Source of the DNA: Aureimonas sp. Leaf324
GTDB taxonomy: Bacteria; Pseudomonadota; Alphaproteobacteria; Rhizobiales; Rhizobiaceae
Assembly (NCBI RefSeq): GCF_001423245.1
Contig: NZ_LMOH01000012.1
Coordinates: forward strand, 188,518 to 252,517
Direction of reading: 5' to 3'
DNA: 64,000 nt
The number at the start of each line of letters is the position of its first letter. Position 1 is the stretch's first letter. The notes under the pieces were generated by a model that did not search any database, was not told the origin of the DNA, and worked only from the letters and a program-made list of their open reading frames with translations. Below are positions 7,274-15,714 of this stretch, piece after piece. Both the position numbers and the translations under genes were made by a program.

Positions 7274-8182
7274 ATGAGCGCCCTATCGACCACGGACGCC
7301 CCGGCAGCCGGCCATGCGTTCGGCGCCGCGACGTCGAAGGCGGCAAGCCGCCGAAGCGTCCGCGACGCACTTCTCCTGATGGACGGTTCCGACGCGGACG
7401 AACGCCTGGTGAAGGTGGCGGACTGTGTCGCGGCAACGTTCGACACGCACCTCGAGGCCGCTCTCCTGAACGAGATCCCGATCCCGAACATCTTCGCCAA
7501 CGACGTGAACGTCGACAGCATCTACAGCTTCCGCGAATTCGATGCCCAGGCCATCGAACGACTGGCCAAGGAGCGGACGGAGCGGCTGGAGCGGACCGGT
7601 CAGCGCTTCGAGTTTCGTCGGATCGAGGCCCTGAGCTTCGAGATGGAGATCGTCGTCTCGCATATGGCGCGGACGGTCGATCTCGTCGTCGTCGCACGCC
7701 CGTACGACGGGACCGCGAGACGCCCGGAACTTCTGGAGGCGATCCTCTTCGAAGGCGGAACCCCGACATTGGTCGTACCGCCCATGGCGAGCGCGATGGA
7801 CCCGAAGGCCCCCGTCGTCATCGGCTGGAAGAACACCCTCGAATGCGCCCGTGCGGTGACGGGCGCGCTCCCCTTCCTGCAGCGCGCCGCGAGCGTCCAT
7901 CTCGTGTCAATCGAGGAACACGACGCGGAGGAATCCTCCGGGCGTGAACCCATGGCGGACATGGCGCGCCATATCGCGCGGCACGGCGTCGACGTGGAGA
8001 TCCGTCATCTGCCGCGCTGGGATCATCCCGCGCAAGCTCTCCTCCATGAAGCCGGCGTCATCGGGGCCGGTCTCCTCGTGACGGGCGCTTACGGCCGCTC
8101 GCGACTGCGCGAGTGGATTCTCGGCGGCGTCACGCGCGAGTTGCTTCAGGAGACGCAGCTGCCGACGCTGCTCGCCCACTAG
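7274..8182 (+). CDS. Universal stress protein (tandem UspA domains)
   Basis: This 302-aa protein has two Usp-like halves. The first starts RDALLLMDGSDADERLVKVAD; the second starts PVVIGWKNTLECARAV and ends with GAYGRSRLREWILGGVTRELL, the Gx2Gx9G-type nucleotide-binding tail of ATP-binding Usp proteins. Usp proteins support survival during energy stress and dormancy. ATG 7274 has an AAGGAGACC site eight bases upstream. Its own FNR-type box is at 7183. Two more Usp genes of the same architecture occur at 11048 and 12007, so this is one of a family of three in the island. Confidence 0.9.
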   Translation: MSALSTTDAPAAGHAFGAATSKAASRRSVRDALLLMDGSDADERLVKVADCVAATFDTHLEAALLNEIPIPNIFANDVNVDSIYSFREFDAQAIERLAKERTERLERTGQRFEFRRIEALSFEMEIVVSHMARTVDLVVVARPYDGTARRPELLEAILFEGGTPTLVVPPMASAMDPKAPVVIGWKNTLECARAVTGALPFLQRAASVHLVSIEEHDAEESSGREPMADMARHIARHGVDVEIRHLPRWDHPAQALLHEAGVIGAGLLVTGAYGRSRLREWILGGVTRELLQETQLPTLLAH

Positions 8183-8191
8183 GAGCGCCCG

Positions 8192-8416
8192 ATGCAGCAC
8201 TGCGACCTCGTCTACTGCGTCGAGCGGCTTCCGGGATACTGGACCGTGACCTTCTGCGGCAGCGCGAACGGCCGCTTCGGAACCCGCCGGGAAGCGCTGC
8301 ACTCCGCCGCCTCGGATGCGCGACGGGTGGAGCAGCTCGGCCACACGGTCTGCATCGAGGTGTCCCGTCCGCGCAACCGGTATCGTCTGTCCGAGCGACG
8401 CTTCCATCTTCGGTGA
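8192..8416 (+). CDS. Small conserved-looking unknown protein
   Basis: A 74-aa protein starting nine bases after the Usp stop, with the AGGAG ribosome site overlapping that stop codon, so it is translated from the same message. The sequence YCVERLPGYWTVTFCGSANGRFGTRREAL followed by a helix and a HTVCIEV strand suggests a small beta-beta-alpha-beta fold similar in shape to DUF2188-type modules. The tail is basic. I do not recognise a family with confidence and assign no function. Confidence 0.6.
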   Translation: MQHCDLVYCVERLPGYWTVTFCGSANGRFGTRREALHSAASDARRVEQLGHTVCIEVSRPRNRYRLSERRFHLR

Positions 8417-8446
8417 CCGCCTGCGCGGCTTCGTTTCGGCCGCTCG

Positions 8447-10369
8447 TCATCGCCACGACGCCGGTTTCAGCATGGCCGCGCGCAACGCGTTCATGACGAC
8501 CGCCACATCGATCGCCTCCTGAAGCAACGCTCCCTGCAGGGGTGGCAGGTAGCCGAACGTCGCGGCGATCATGCCCGTGGTCGAAAGGCCGATCCCGGCG
8601 ACGACGCTCTGCACCGCCAGGCGTCTGGCGCCGATCGCGATCTCCATCCCGTCCGCAAGGCGTGCGAGGTCGTCGCCCACGAGCACGACGTCGGCCACCT
8701 CGGAACTGGCCGCCGCGCCCCGAGCGCCCATCGCCACCCCGACATCGGCGGCTGCAAGCGCGGGGGCGTCGTTGACGCCGTCGCCGACCATCATCACCGG
8801 TCCGTCGCCTCGTGCGGCTTTCACGGCGTCGACCTTCGCGGTGGGGGTGAGATCCGCCTTGACCGCGTCGAGTCCCAGTCTCGAGCCGACCGCTTCCGCA
8901 ACGGCGCGCCGGTCGCCGGTCGCCAGGACGATGCGCCGGATGCCGAGTGCGCGAAGGCGGGTCAGCAGCGCCCCCGCCGCCGGGCGGACGAGATCCATCA
9001 TCACCAGGCTGCCCGCGATGCGTCCGTCGATCGCGACGCAGACGTCGACATCCTCGACCGAAGCCGGTTCCGGATCATGGCGGAGCGCGCCGGGCCGATC
9101 GTTGAGACAGCCGGCAACGAACCGCCGACTGCCGACGCAGACGGTCCGGCCTTCGACATCGGCGCACAGCCCGTGCCCCGGAACTTCGCTGATGCCGATG
9201 GGGGCGACGAGCGGGAGGCCGCGTTCCCTCGCCGCCGCAACGATGGCCGCGGCCATGGGGTGCGTCGATCCCTGCTCGGCGGAGGCCGCCAGACGAAGCA
9301 GCTCGGCTTCGGTGACCGACCCCTCCGGTCGGACTTCGAGTAGCCCCGGCCGCCCTTCGGTCAGGGTTCCCGTCTTGTCCATGACGACGGACCGGATCCT
9401 CGCCAGCGCCTCGAGCGGTGCGGCACCTTTCACGAGGACGCCGAGGCCGGCACTGCGGGAAACGCCGGCCACCAGGGCGACCGGAACGGCGAGGATCAGG
9501 GGACACGGCGTGGCGACCACCAGGACGGCGACGCTCCGCACGACGTCCTGCGACAGCGCATAGGCCGCACCGGCGAAGGTCAGTGTCAGACCCAGGAAGC
9601 CGAGGGAATAACGATCGGCCAGTCGCGACATCGGCGCCTTTGAGGCTTCCGCCTGATCCACCAGCCGCACGATGCCGGCATAGGTGCTTTCGGCGGCAGG
9701 CAGCCGCGTCCCGAGCACGAAGGCCTCGCCGACGTTCACCGAGCCGCTCATGGCGGCGCCGTCCTTCGGTATGCGGACAGGCAGGGGCTCGCCCGTGAGG
9801 CTGGATTGGTCCAGAAGGGCTTCGCCCGCTTCCACGTTCCCGTCGACCGGCACCGCGTCGCCACGCCGGATCATCAGACGGTCTCCCGGCCTGATCGCCT
9901 CCACGAGCACCGTTTCCGCCGTCGGACCGACGAGACGCGTAGCGGTCCGCGGCACCCGTCCGAGCAGGCCACGCAGTTCACGGCGGGCCCGCGCCTGGGC
10001 GAACGCTTCCAGGAACTGGCCGCCGGCATACATCAAGGCCACGACCGCCGCCGCCAGCGTTTCTCCCACGGCGAGAGCGCTCCCCATGGAAAGTGCCGCG
10101 ACGATGTCGAGGCCGATCTCCCCGCGTCGAAGCGTCTGCACGATCTGCACGAGCAGGACCGCTTCCACCGGAAGGACGGCAGCCGTCCACATCAGTTGGG
10201 CGATGCGCTCCAGCCCCAGCAGCTTCGCGCCCCCGCCGACGACGAGAAGAAGGAGGACGAGCGACAGGAGGAGCCGTGGGCGAAGGTCGAGCCGATCCCG
10301 TCGACCCTCTTGCGTCCTTCTGCCCTTCTCGGACGTCGTCTTGCCAACGGCCTCTGCTTCGCTGCTCAT
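8447..10369 (-). CDS. P1B-type heavy-metal ATPase with TPC transmembrane motif
   Basis: From ATG 10369 (GAGG site upstream) it is 640 aa. It shows LTGEP (191-195), the TM motif TPCP (287-290), the phosphorylated aspartate in DKTGTLTEG (331), the HP locus in GSTHPM, and GDGVNDAPAL. There is no N-terminal metal-binding domain; instead there is a charged, arginine-rich leader. The TPC motif replaces the CPC of copper pumps and is the hallmark described for P1B-5 ATPases, which move Ni/Fe and are expressed in low-oxygen nodules in Sinorhizobium (Nia). The PPLQGALLQEAIDV segment near the C-terminus is also unlike copper pumps. No C-terminal hemerythrin domain is fused, but a separate hemerythrin lies at 21949. 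Two FNR-type boxes precede the gene. Confidence 0.9.
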   Translation of the reverse strand: MSSEAEAVGKTTSEKGRRTQEGRRDRLDLRPRLLLSLVLLLLVVGGGAKLLGLERIAQLMWTAAVLPVEAVLLVQIVQTLRRGEIGLDIVAALSMGSALAVGETLAAAVVALMYAGGQFLEAFAQARARRELRGLLGRVPRTATRLVGPTAETVLVEAIRPGDRLMIRRGDAVPVDGNVEAGEALLDQSSLTGEPLPVRIPKDGAAMSGSVNVGEAFVLGTRLPAAESTYAGIVRLVDQAEASKAPMSRLADRYSLGFLGLTLTFAGAAYALSQDVVRSVAVLVVATPCPLILAVPVALVAGVSRSAGLGVLVKGAAPLEALARIRSVVMDKTGTLTEGRPGLLEVRPEGSVTEAELLRLAASAEQGSTHPMAAAIVAAARERGLPLVAPIGISEVPGHGLCADVEGRTVCVGSRRFVAGCLNDRPGALRHDPEPASVEDVDVCVAIDGRIAGSLVMMDLVRPAAGALLTRLRALGIRRIVLATGDRRAVAEAVGSRLGLDAVKADLTPTAKVDAVKAARGDGPVMMVGDGVNDAPALAAADVGVAMGARGAAASSEVADVVLVGDDLARLADGMEIAIGARRLAVQSVVAGIGLSTTGMIAATFGYLPPLQGALLQEAIDVAVVMNALRAAMLKPASWR

Positions 10370-10430
10370 CCACGCCTCGCGTCGGTCCGGGAATGTCGAG
10401 GATTCCTTGCCGGCGCGGCGGGCCCTCGCC

Positions 10431-10444
10431 TTGCGGAAGATCAA
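10431..10444. promoter_or_regulatory. FNR/FixK-type box TTGCGGAAGATCAA (half-degenerate)
   Basis: TTGCG-N4-ATCAA centred about 68 bases upstream of the P-type ATPase start at 10369, closer than the perfect box at 10497. It shares the TTGCG left half with the box at 5554. Confidence 0.6.
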
Positions 10445-10496
10445 CCGTTCGCGCGAACGGCTCCTCTTTGCGTCACGACTGCACTCCTCGGTCCGT

Positions 10497-10510
10497 TTGA
10501 TCCGGATCAA
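10497..10510. promoter_or_regulatory. FNR/FixK-type box TTGATCCGGATCAA
   Basis: A perfect, fully symmetric palindrome in the divergent region between the P-type ATPase (start 10369) and the phasin-like gene (start 10610, about 106 bases). Confidence 0.87.
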
Positions 10511-10609
10511 GACGCGCCGCCGCGACGACACCCATCATCGAGACAGCGAAACGGCGCCCATCGGACCCGCACGATCGAAATCGACGGGCGCGCAGGCCAG
10601 GAGACGACG

Positions 10610-10981
10610 ATGAGCACGCAGGAAACGCGTCTTCCATTCCCCTTTCCACCGCTCGCGGACGGCGGGTTCCTCCCCATTGTCGCTCTGCCGACGCTGACGA
10701 GCGAAGCGGTTCTTCGGGTCGGCGCGGCGTCATTCGAATTCATGGGTCGCCGGCTGCGCAAGGATGCCGCCTTGTCGAGCGAACTCGTGGAAGGGCTTTC
10801 GAAGGGCGATGCGGTCGCGGTCCTTGCCGACTATCAACGCGATACGATGGTGGACTACGCGAAGGCCACATCTTCGATGCTGAAGGAGATGGAGACGGCG
10901 TTCGAGAGCACGGTCGCCCGGTTCCGCCAGAAGGCCGACGGCGTCGTCGAGGACCTTGCGTCTCAGACGATCTCCCCCTGA
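10610..10981 (+). CDS. Phasin-like small helical protein
   Basis: A 123-aa protein with a short N-terminal segment and two long amphipathic helices (TSEAVLRVGAASFEFMGRRLRKD and YAKATSSMLKEMETAFESTVARF). The pattern resembles phasin_2-type granule-associated proteins, which coat polyhydroxyalkanoate granules and are often FixK-controlled in rhizobia. The AGGAGACGACG ribosome site precedes ATG 10610; the long upstream reading frame is antisense to the ATPase and not real. It is followed after 66 bases by a Usp gene with no box of its own, so the two probably form one transcript. Confidence 0.6.
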   Translation: MSTQETRLPFPFPPLADGGFLPIVALPTLTSEAVLRVGAASFEFMGRRLRKDAALSSELVEGLSKGDAVAVLADYQRDTMVDYAKATSSMLKEMETAFESTVARFRQKADGVVEDLASQTISP

Positions 10982-11047
10982 CGCCGCCTCCAACCTTTCG
11001 TCCGATCTGAAACCCCGTCTCGCGACGGCCGACTGGGACTGTTTCCG

Positions 11048-11905
11048 ATGAGCGCGTCGAGCATCGCCGATCCGAGTTTCGGCCTCGTGCCCCGCAATAT
11101 CCTCGTCAGCGTGGACCTCGATCTCGACATGGACGGGCGCCTCAAGCTCGTCGCGGATCTCGCGGACCGGTTTTCCTGCCACGTGATCGGAGCGGCCGCC
11201 CGGGAGGTCGTCATGCCCGTCATGACCGAGGCGGACGTGATCGTTCAGACGGACCTCCTCGAGGAGGAACGGCGGATCGTGCAGCGCGATCTGGACGACG
11301 CGGAAGCCGTCTTCCGGCGCACCTTCGATCGATCCACCAGCGCGACATGGTGTTCGGCCACCGAAAGGGCCTCCTACTGGATCTGCGAGCAGGCCCGCTC
11401 CGCAGATCTCGTCGTCTGCGGCGCTCGTCTCGGGGAAGGCACCCTCGGAGGCGCGCTTCGCGTCGATCCCGGACATGTTCTCCTCGGCCTCGGCCGCCCG
11501 TTGCTGGTGGTCCCGCCGCGAACCGACATGCTGGCGGCCAGACGGATCGTGATCGGATGGAAGAACTCCCGTGAGGCCAGACGCGCCATCCTCGACGCCC
11601 TTCCCTTCCTGATGCGTTCGGAGAACGTCCTCGTGGTCTGCGCAGGCCAATATCCCGACATCGACGGCGCGAAAGCCGTCGCCGAGCATCTGCGTCGTTA
11701 CGGCATCCACTGCGAGGGCGTCGCGGATACGCCGTCCTCCAACCACAGCGTAGCGGAAGATCTCCGCAATGCCGTGACCCGTTCCGGTTCGGACCTTCTG
11801 GTCTGCGGGGCCTATGGACATACCCGGCTCAGGGAATGGGTCTTCGGCGGCGTGACCACCGACCTTCTCGACGACACGCGGTCGGTCTGTCTGTTCTCGC
11901 ATTGA
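11048..11905 (+). CDS. Universal stress protein (tandem UspA domains)
   Basis: This 285-aa protein has a first Usp half beginning PRNILVSVDLDLDMDGRLKL and a second half RRIVIGWKNSREARRAI ending GAYGHTRLREWVFGGVTTDLL. The second-half ATP-binding tail is conserved; the first half is diverged in its glycines. It is probably in one transcript with the phasin-like gene and shares its perfect FNR box at 10497. It is similar in length and layout to the Usp proteins at 7274 and 12007. Confidence 0.88.
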   Translation: MSASSIADPSFGLVPRNILVSVDLDLDMDGRLKLVADLADRFSCHVIGAAAREVVMPVMTEADVIVQTDLLEEERRIVQRDLDDAEAVFRRTFDRSTSATWCSATERASYWICEQARSADLVVCGARLGEGTLGGALRVDPGHVLLGLGRPLLVVPPRTDMLAARRIVIGWKNSREARRAILDALPFLMRSENVLVVCAGQYPDIDGAKAVAEHLRRYGIHCEGVADTPSSNHSVAEDLRNAVTRSGSDLLVCGAYGHTRLREWVFGGVTTDLLDDTRSVCLFSH

Positions 11906-11934
11906 CCCGCGCCGGCGCGGCGATGCCGATCCGT

Positions 11935-11948
11935 TTGATTGGCGTCAA
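11935..11948. promoter_or_regulatory. FNR/FixK-type box TTGATTGGCGTCAA (one mismatch)
   Basis: TTGAT-N4-GTCAA centred about 65 bases before the GTG start of the third universal stress gene. The GTCAA right half is shared with the box at 17037. Confidence 0.75.
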
Positions 11949-12006
11949 AGGGCGAACGGCGATCCCGAGCCAGTCTCGTTTCATTCCACCGGGATCGAGG
12001 TGCAAC

Positions 12007-12927
12007 GTGACGACCGATCTTCTTCCGCCGCTCGGCGATGCGTCCGACCCCCGTTCGGCCGGGGAATTCGGTTCGAACGGACGCCGTCGTCTGGCCGGGA
12101 TCGCGGACATCGTCGTCCACGTCGACGGCAGCGATGAGGACGAGCCCCGGCTTGCCTGGGCTGAATCGATCGCCGTCGCGGCAGACGCGCATGTGACGGC
12201 CTTCATGACCAACGAGGTCCCCATTTCGCCCCTTCTCCTGCACCCGGGCGGCGAGTTCGTGCTGGCGGAAATCTGGAAGCAGGCGCGCAAGACCGGAGAT
12301 CAGGTCGAGGTTCAACTGACCACCCGGATGACGCTTCTCGAGCCTTTGAATTCGCTCCGCCGAAGCGACGGACGCATGGTCGATCTCTGTACCTTGGCCG
12401 CGCGCCAGGCGCGGGCGTGCGATCTCTTCGTGGCCAGCCGACCCTACGGCGCCGAACGCAACTGGCCGGCCCTCGTGGAAACCGTCCTGTTCGAGGGGAC
12501 GGCCCCGATCCTCTTGGTCCCACCGGGAAACCGGGAACCTGCGAATGTTCCGCGAACGGTCCTCCTCGGTTGGCAGGACACCCGCGAATGCTCGCGGGCG
12601 ATCATGGCGTCGATGCCCTTTCTGCGGGCCGCCGAGAACGTTCATCTGGTCGCGGTCGCCGAGGACGGCAGCGAGGAGGAATATCGAAGGGATCCGATGG
12701 CCGACACCGGCCGGTATCTCGCCCGGCACGGCGTCCGGCTCGAACTGCGGCGCGTGCCCCATTGGGCCCATTACGGCGAAGGCCTTCTGACCGAAGCGAA
12801 GGCTCTCGACGCGGACATGGTCGTGGCCGGAGCCTACGGCCACTCGCGCATTCGAGAGCGAATTCTCGGCGGCGCGACGCTGGATCTGCTGACGCAGGCC
12901 GAGGTCCCCGTCCTCATGTGTCACTGA
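12007..12927 (+). CDS. Universal stress protein (tandem UspA domains), GTG start
   Basis: This 306-aa protein has a first Usp half beginning IADIVVHVDGSDEDEPRLAWAES, a second half RTVLLGWQDTRECSRAI, and a C-terminal GAYGHSRIRERILGGATLDLL. GTG 12007 is chosen because GAGG lies eight bases upstream and the box at 11935 then falls at the usual distance; the longer frame starting at 11836 would run through the box. The stop is 37 bases before the flavodoxin-fold reductase gene, suggesting an operon. Confidence 0.87.
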   Translation: MTTDLLPPLGDASDPRSAGEFGSNGRRRLAGIADIVVHVDGSDEDEPRLAWAESIAVAADAHVTAFMTNEVPISPLLLHPGGEFVLAEIWKQARKTGDQVEVQLTTRMTLLEPLNSLRRSDGRMVDLCTLAARQARACDLFVASRPYGAERNWPALVETVLFEGTAPILLVPPGNREPANVPRTVLLGWQDTRECSRAIMASMPFLRAAENVHLVAVAEDGSEEEYRRDPMADTGRYLARHGVRLELRRVPHWAHYGEGLLTEAKALDADMVVAGAYGHSRIRERILGGATLDLLTQAEVPVLMCH

Positions 12928-12964
12928 TGAGGGTCCATCGCGCGCCCTGACGAAGGAGCGAAAG

Positions 12965-13549
12965 ATGAGGAAGCATGTCGCCTTGATCCAGGGGCATCCG
13001 GACGTCTCGCCCGATCGCCTGTGCCGAGCCCTCGCCGACGCCTATATCGACGGCGCCAGAACGTCGGGGCATATCGTCGAGGAGATCGACGTGGCCCGCC
13101 TCGATTTCCCGCTGCTGCGCCGACAGAAGGAGTTCGAGGATGGCGCGATGCCGGCCGCCCTCGACAAGGCTGCCGAGGCCATTCGGGAAGCCGAGCACGT
13201 CGTCTTCGTCTTCCCCCTGTGGCTCGGCACCATGCCGGCGCTTCTGAAGGCCTTTCTCGAACAGGTCATGCGTCCGGGCTTCGCGTTCGACTACGATGGC
13301 GGCGGATTTCCCAAGAAGCTTCTGAAGGGTCGATCGGCTCGGATCATCGTCACGATGGGTATGCCGTCGTCCGTTTACCGCTGGGTCTATCTCGATCACT
13401 GGCTGGCAGGACTGCGGCGCAGCATCCTCGGCTTCGTCGGTCTTTCGCCGGTGCGCGAGACCCTGTTCGGCCGGGTCAACGACGTGCCCCCGGAAGTGCG
13501 CCGCCAGTGGCTGACGACGATGGCCGGGTTGGGCCGGCAGGCGCGATGA
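12965..13549 (+). CDS. NAD(P)H-dependent flavodoxin-fold oxidoreductase (quinone reductase/KefF-like)
   Basis: At 194 aa it is a Flavodoxin_2 protein: an N-terminal beta strand and phosphate loop (VALIQGHPDVSPDRLCRALAD), VVFVFPLWLGTMPALLKAFLEQVMRPGFAF for FMN and active-site contacts, and IIVTMGMPSSVYRW. Such FMN enzymes reduce quinones two electrons at a time or serve as regulatory subunits of K+ efflux systems. A GAAGGAGCG site precedes ATG 12965. It follows the Usp gene closely and the acetyltransferase comes 92 bases later. A redox role in the low-oxygen programme is inference. Confidence 0.85.
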   Translation: MRKHVALIQGHPDVSPDRLCRALADAYIDGARTSGHIVEEIDVARLDFPLLRRQKEFEDGAMPAALDKAAEAIREAEHVVFVFPLWLGTMPALLKAFLEQVMRPGFAFDYDGGGFPKKLLKGRSARIIVTMGMPSSVYRWVYLDHWLAGLRRSILGFVGLSPVRETLFGRVNDVPPEVRRQWLTTMAGLGRQAR

Positions 13550-13641
13550 CGCAGTCTTTTCGCCACGGACCGATCCGGTCCGAGCGAAGCCTCACGGGTT
13601 CGAACCATCCTGACGAGCGCGAAGACAGGAGCCACATCACG

Positions 13642-14175
13642 ATGGAACACGCAAAGCCCTCATCCCTTGGCGACGGTGTCGCAGCGATCCGCACGAGCGG
13701 GGCCCTGACCCTGTCGGCGCGGCCCATCCGGCCGGAGGACGAACCGCTGCTGCGACGGCTGTTCGAGAGAATTTCACCGGACGACCTGCATTTCCGCTTC
13801 TTCGGCGGCATGCGCCACATCGATCATGCCCGGCTCGCCGGAATGATCGATGTGGACTACGAAAGGTCGATCACGTTTCTAGCTTTCGACGAGACGGATC
13901 GTCCCGTTGGGACCGTCATGGTCGCCGGCGATCGCAGGGGCCGAGATGCCGAGATCGCGGTCTCCGTCGACAGCGACTTGAAAGGACTCGGCATCGGCTG
14001 GAGCCTCCTGCACCATGGCATCGACTGGGCGAGAAAGAAGGGTTTTCGCCGCGTCTTCTCGATCGAGGAGATCGAGAACGTCGGGACCATCGGGCTCGAA
14101 CGGGAGGCCGGGTTCGTCCAGCGACGCAGCGCGGAGGATCCGACCCAGACGATCATGTCTCTGGATCTGACCTGA
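13642..14175 (+). CDS. GNAT-family N-acetyltransferase
   Basis: This 177-aa protein begins its domain with LSARPIRPEDEPLLRRLFERISPDDLHFRFFG, the opening characteristic of the GNAT domain found at the C-terminus of Pat/PatZ acyl-CoA synthetase-like protein acetyltransferases and in stand-alone relatives. The acetyl-CoA loop is DLKGLGIGWSLLHHGI. Protein-lysine acetylation during energy stress is possible but not shown. ATG 13642 has AGGAG 11 bases upstream; the longer frame overlaps the reductase gene and is rejected. A perfect GGACCG-ATC-CGGTCC inverted repeat lies at 13567-13581 in the upstream gap. Confidence 0.85.
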   Translation: MEHAKPSSLGDGVAAIRTSGALTLSARPIRPEDEPLLRRLFERISPDDLHFRFFGGMRHIDHARLAGMIDVDYERSITFLAFDETDRPVGTVMVAGDRRGRDAEIAVSVDSDLKGLGIGWSLLHHGIDWARKKGFRRVFSIEEIENVGTIGLEREAGFVQRRSAEDPTQTIMSLDLT

Positions 14176-14221
14176 GACGTCGCCGATCCCCGCACCGACG
14201 ACAGGCCGGACTAGCGGCTCG

Positions 14222-15628
14222 TCATTCGTCCAGCGGCAGGGTCGCGACGTCTTCTTCCTGTCCCCGCCGGACCGCGATGACGATCGCCGGGCGCGCCGCA
14301 GCCGCCGCTTCGTCGACGATCTGCGAAAGACGCGCGGTGTTCGCGACGGGCAGCTGATTGATCGACACGATGAGATCGCCCGGAACGATGCCGATGCTCT
14401 CGGCCGACCCGCCGGTCACGACGTCGGTCACCTCCACTCCGGTGGGAGAATCTTCGATCGAAAGGCCGAAGCGGGTCAATTCCAGCGCATCGCGGTTGCC
14501 TACGCCCGAGGGCGACGCCTGGTCGTCGGACTGCGCGACCGTGACGGAGAGCCGCAGACGACGGCCGGCTCGAAGAACTTCGACCGGCACCACGGTATCG
14601 GGCGCCCGAGCTGCGATGTGTCGCGCCAATTCCCTCGCATTGGCGACCGTCGAGCCATCGAGGGAGACGAGAACGTCGGAAGCCCTCAAGCCTGCCTTCG
14701 AGGCTGGCGAGTCCCGTCCGACACCGAGAACGAGCGCGCCCTCCGATCGTTCGAGGCCGAGGGCATCGCGCACCTCGTCGGAGACATCCGAGATCCGGAT
14801 TCCGATGTGGCCGTAACGGGGCGGCTTGCCGCGCAGGATCGCGTCTATGACCTTTCTTGCGTCATCCGACGGGATGGCAAAGCCGACCCCCGCGCTGACG
14901 CCTGTGGGGCTGTAGATGGCGGTGTCGATTCCAACGACCCGTCCGTCCCCGTCGATGATAGGCCCACCCGAATCTCCGCTATTCAAGGCGGCATCGATCT
15001 GGATGAAGTCGTCGAGCGGTCCCATGCCGAGATCGCGATCGAGGGCCGACACCATTCCCAGGGAGGTCGCGATTCCGAGGCCGAAGGTGTTGCCGAAGAC
15101 CAGGACCTCGTCGCCGATGCGCAGCGCCTCCGACTTCCCCCATTCGACATGGGGCAGTGGCGGGACCGGGTCGATGCGCAGGACCGCGACGTCGCGGACC
15201 GCGTCGGACCCCACCAGCTCCGCGGACATCGATCTGCCGTCGGCTGTCCGGATCGTGATGCGCTCCGCCTGGTGGACGACGTGCTCGCTCGTGACCACGG
15301 CGCCGTCCTTCGTCAGGATGAAGCCGGTGCCGATCGACGTTCCCGTATCGTCCTCCATGGGTTGCGTGAGGCTCGAAAGCCTGCGGCGGTCGGAGCTGCC
15401 AGCTGCGATCGAGCGAACGCCGTCGAGCGCGTCGGCCGGGGGCGTTCGTGCCGTGACGCCTTCGGCGACCACCGTCACGATGGCCGGCAGCAAGGTCGCG
15501 ACGACGTCGGACCGCGAGCGAGACGTCACATCGGCATATGCCGCAACGGGCGTGCTCGCTGCCACCACGAGGGAGGCCAGCCCCGCAACCAGAAAGGGAG
15601 ACACCGGGGGCCGGCGCGGACGTCGCAT
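14222..15628 (-). CDS. HtrA/Deg-family periplasmic serine protease with two PDZ domains
   Basis: From ATG 15628 it is 468 aa. An N-terminal basic and hydrophobic segment ending ...TPVAAYA looks like a cleavable signal peptide. The trypsin-like domain carries the triad His116 (TSEHVV), Asp146 (RDVAVL) and Ser220 in NSGDSGGPI. GDSGG is the trypsin wording, where most Deg proteins have GNSGG. Two PDZ domains follow at about 285-370 and 385-460. It degrades or refolds damaged envelope proteins. Its gene follows Hsp20 on the same strand with 86 bases between, so transcription from the BON-Hsp20 unit is possible. Confidence 0.9.
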   Translation of the reverse strand: MRRPRRPPVSPFLVAGLASLVVAASTPVAAYADVTSRSRSDVVATLLPAIVTVVAEGVTARTPPADALDGVRSIAAGSSDRRRLSSLTQPMEDDTGTSIGTGFILTKDGAVVTSEHVVHQAERITIRTADGRSMSAELVGSDAVRDVAVLRIDPVPPLPHVEWGKSEALRIGDEVLVFGNTFGLGIATSLGMVSALDRDLGMGPLDDFIQIDAALNSGDSGGPIIDGDGRVVGIDTAIYSPTGVSAGVGFAIPSDDARKVIDAILRGKPPRYGHIGIRISDVSDEVRDALGLERSEGALVLGVGRDSPASKAGLRASDVLVSLDGSTVANARELARHIAARAPDTVVPVEVLRAGRRLRLSVTVAQSDDQASPSGVGNRDALELTRFGLSIEDSPTGVEVTDVVTGGSAESIGIVPGDLIVSINQLPVANTARLSQIVDEAAAAARPAIVIAVRRGQEEDVATLPLDE

Positions 15629-15714
15629 GGGGTTCGGTCCCTGTCGAAGTGGGCGAAGCCGACACCTGCCCTTGGGAGCCGGCGGTGCAGGATCGTGCAC
15701 TGCCGGCTCACGTC

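Noticed and set aside
5626-7521. A 631-codon minus-strand frame
   Set aside because: It lies antisense to the ADH, K+ channel and Usp genes, which have clear motifs and ribosome sites.
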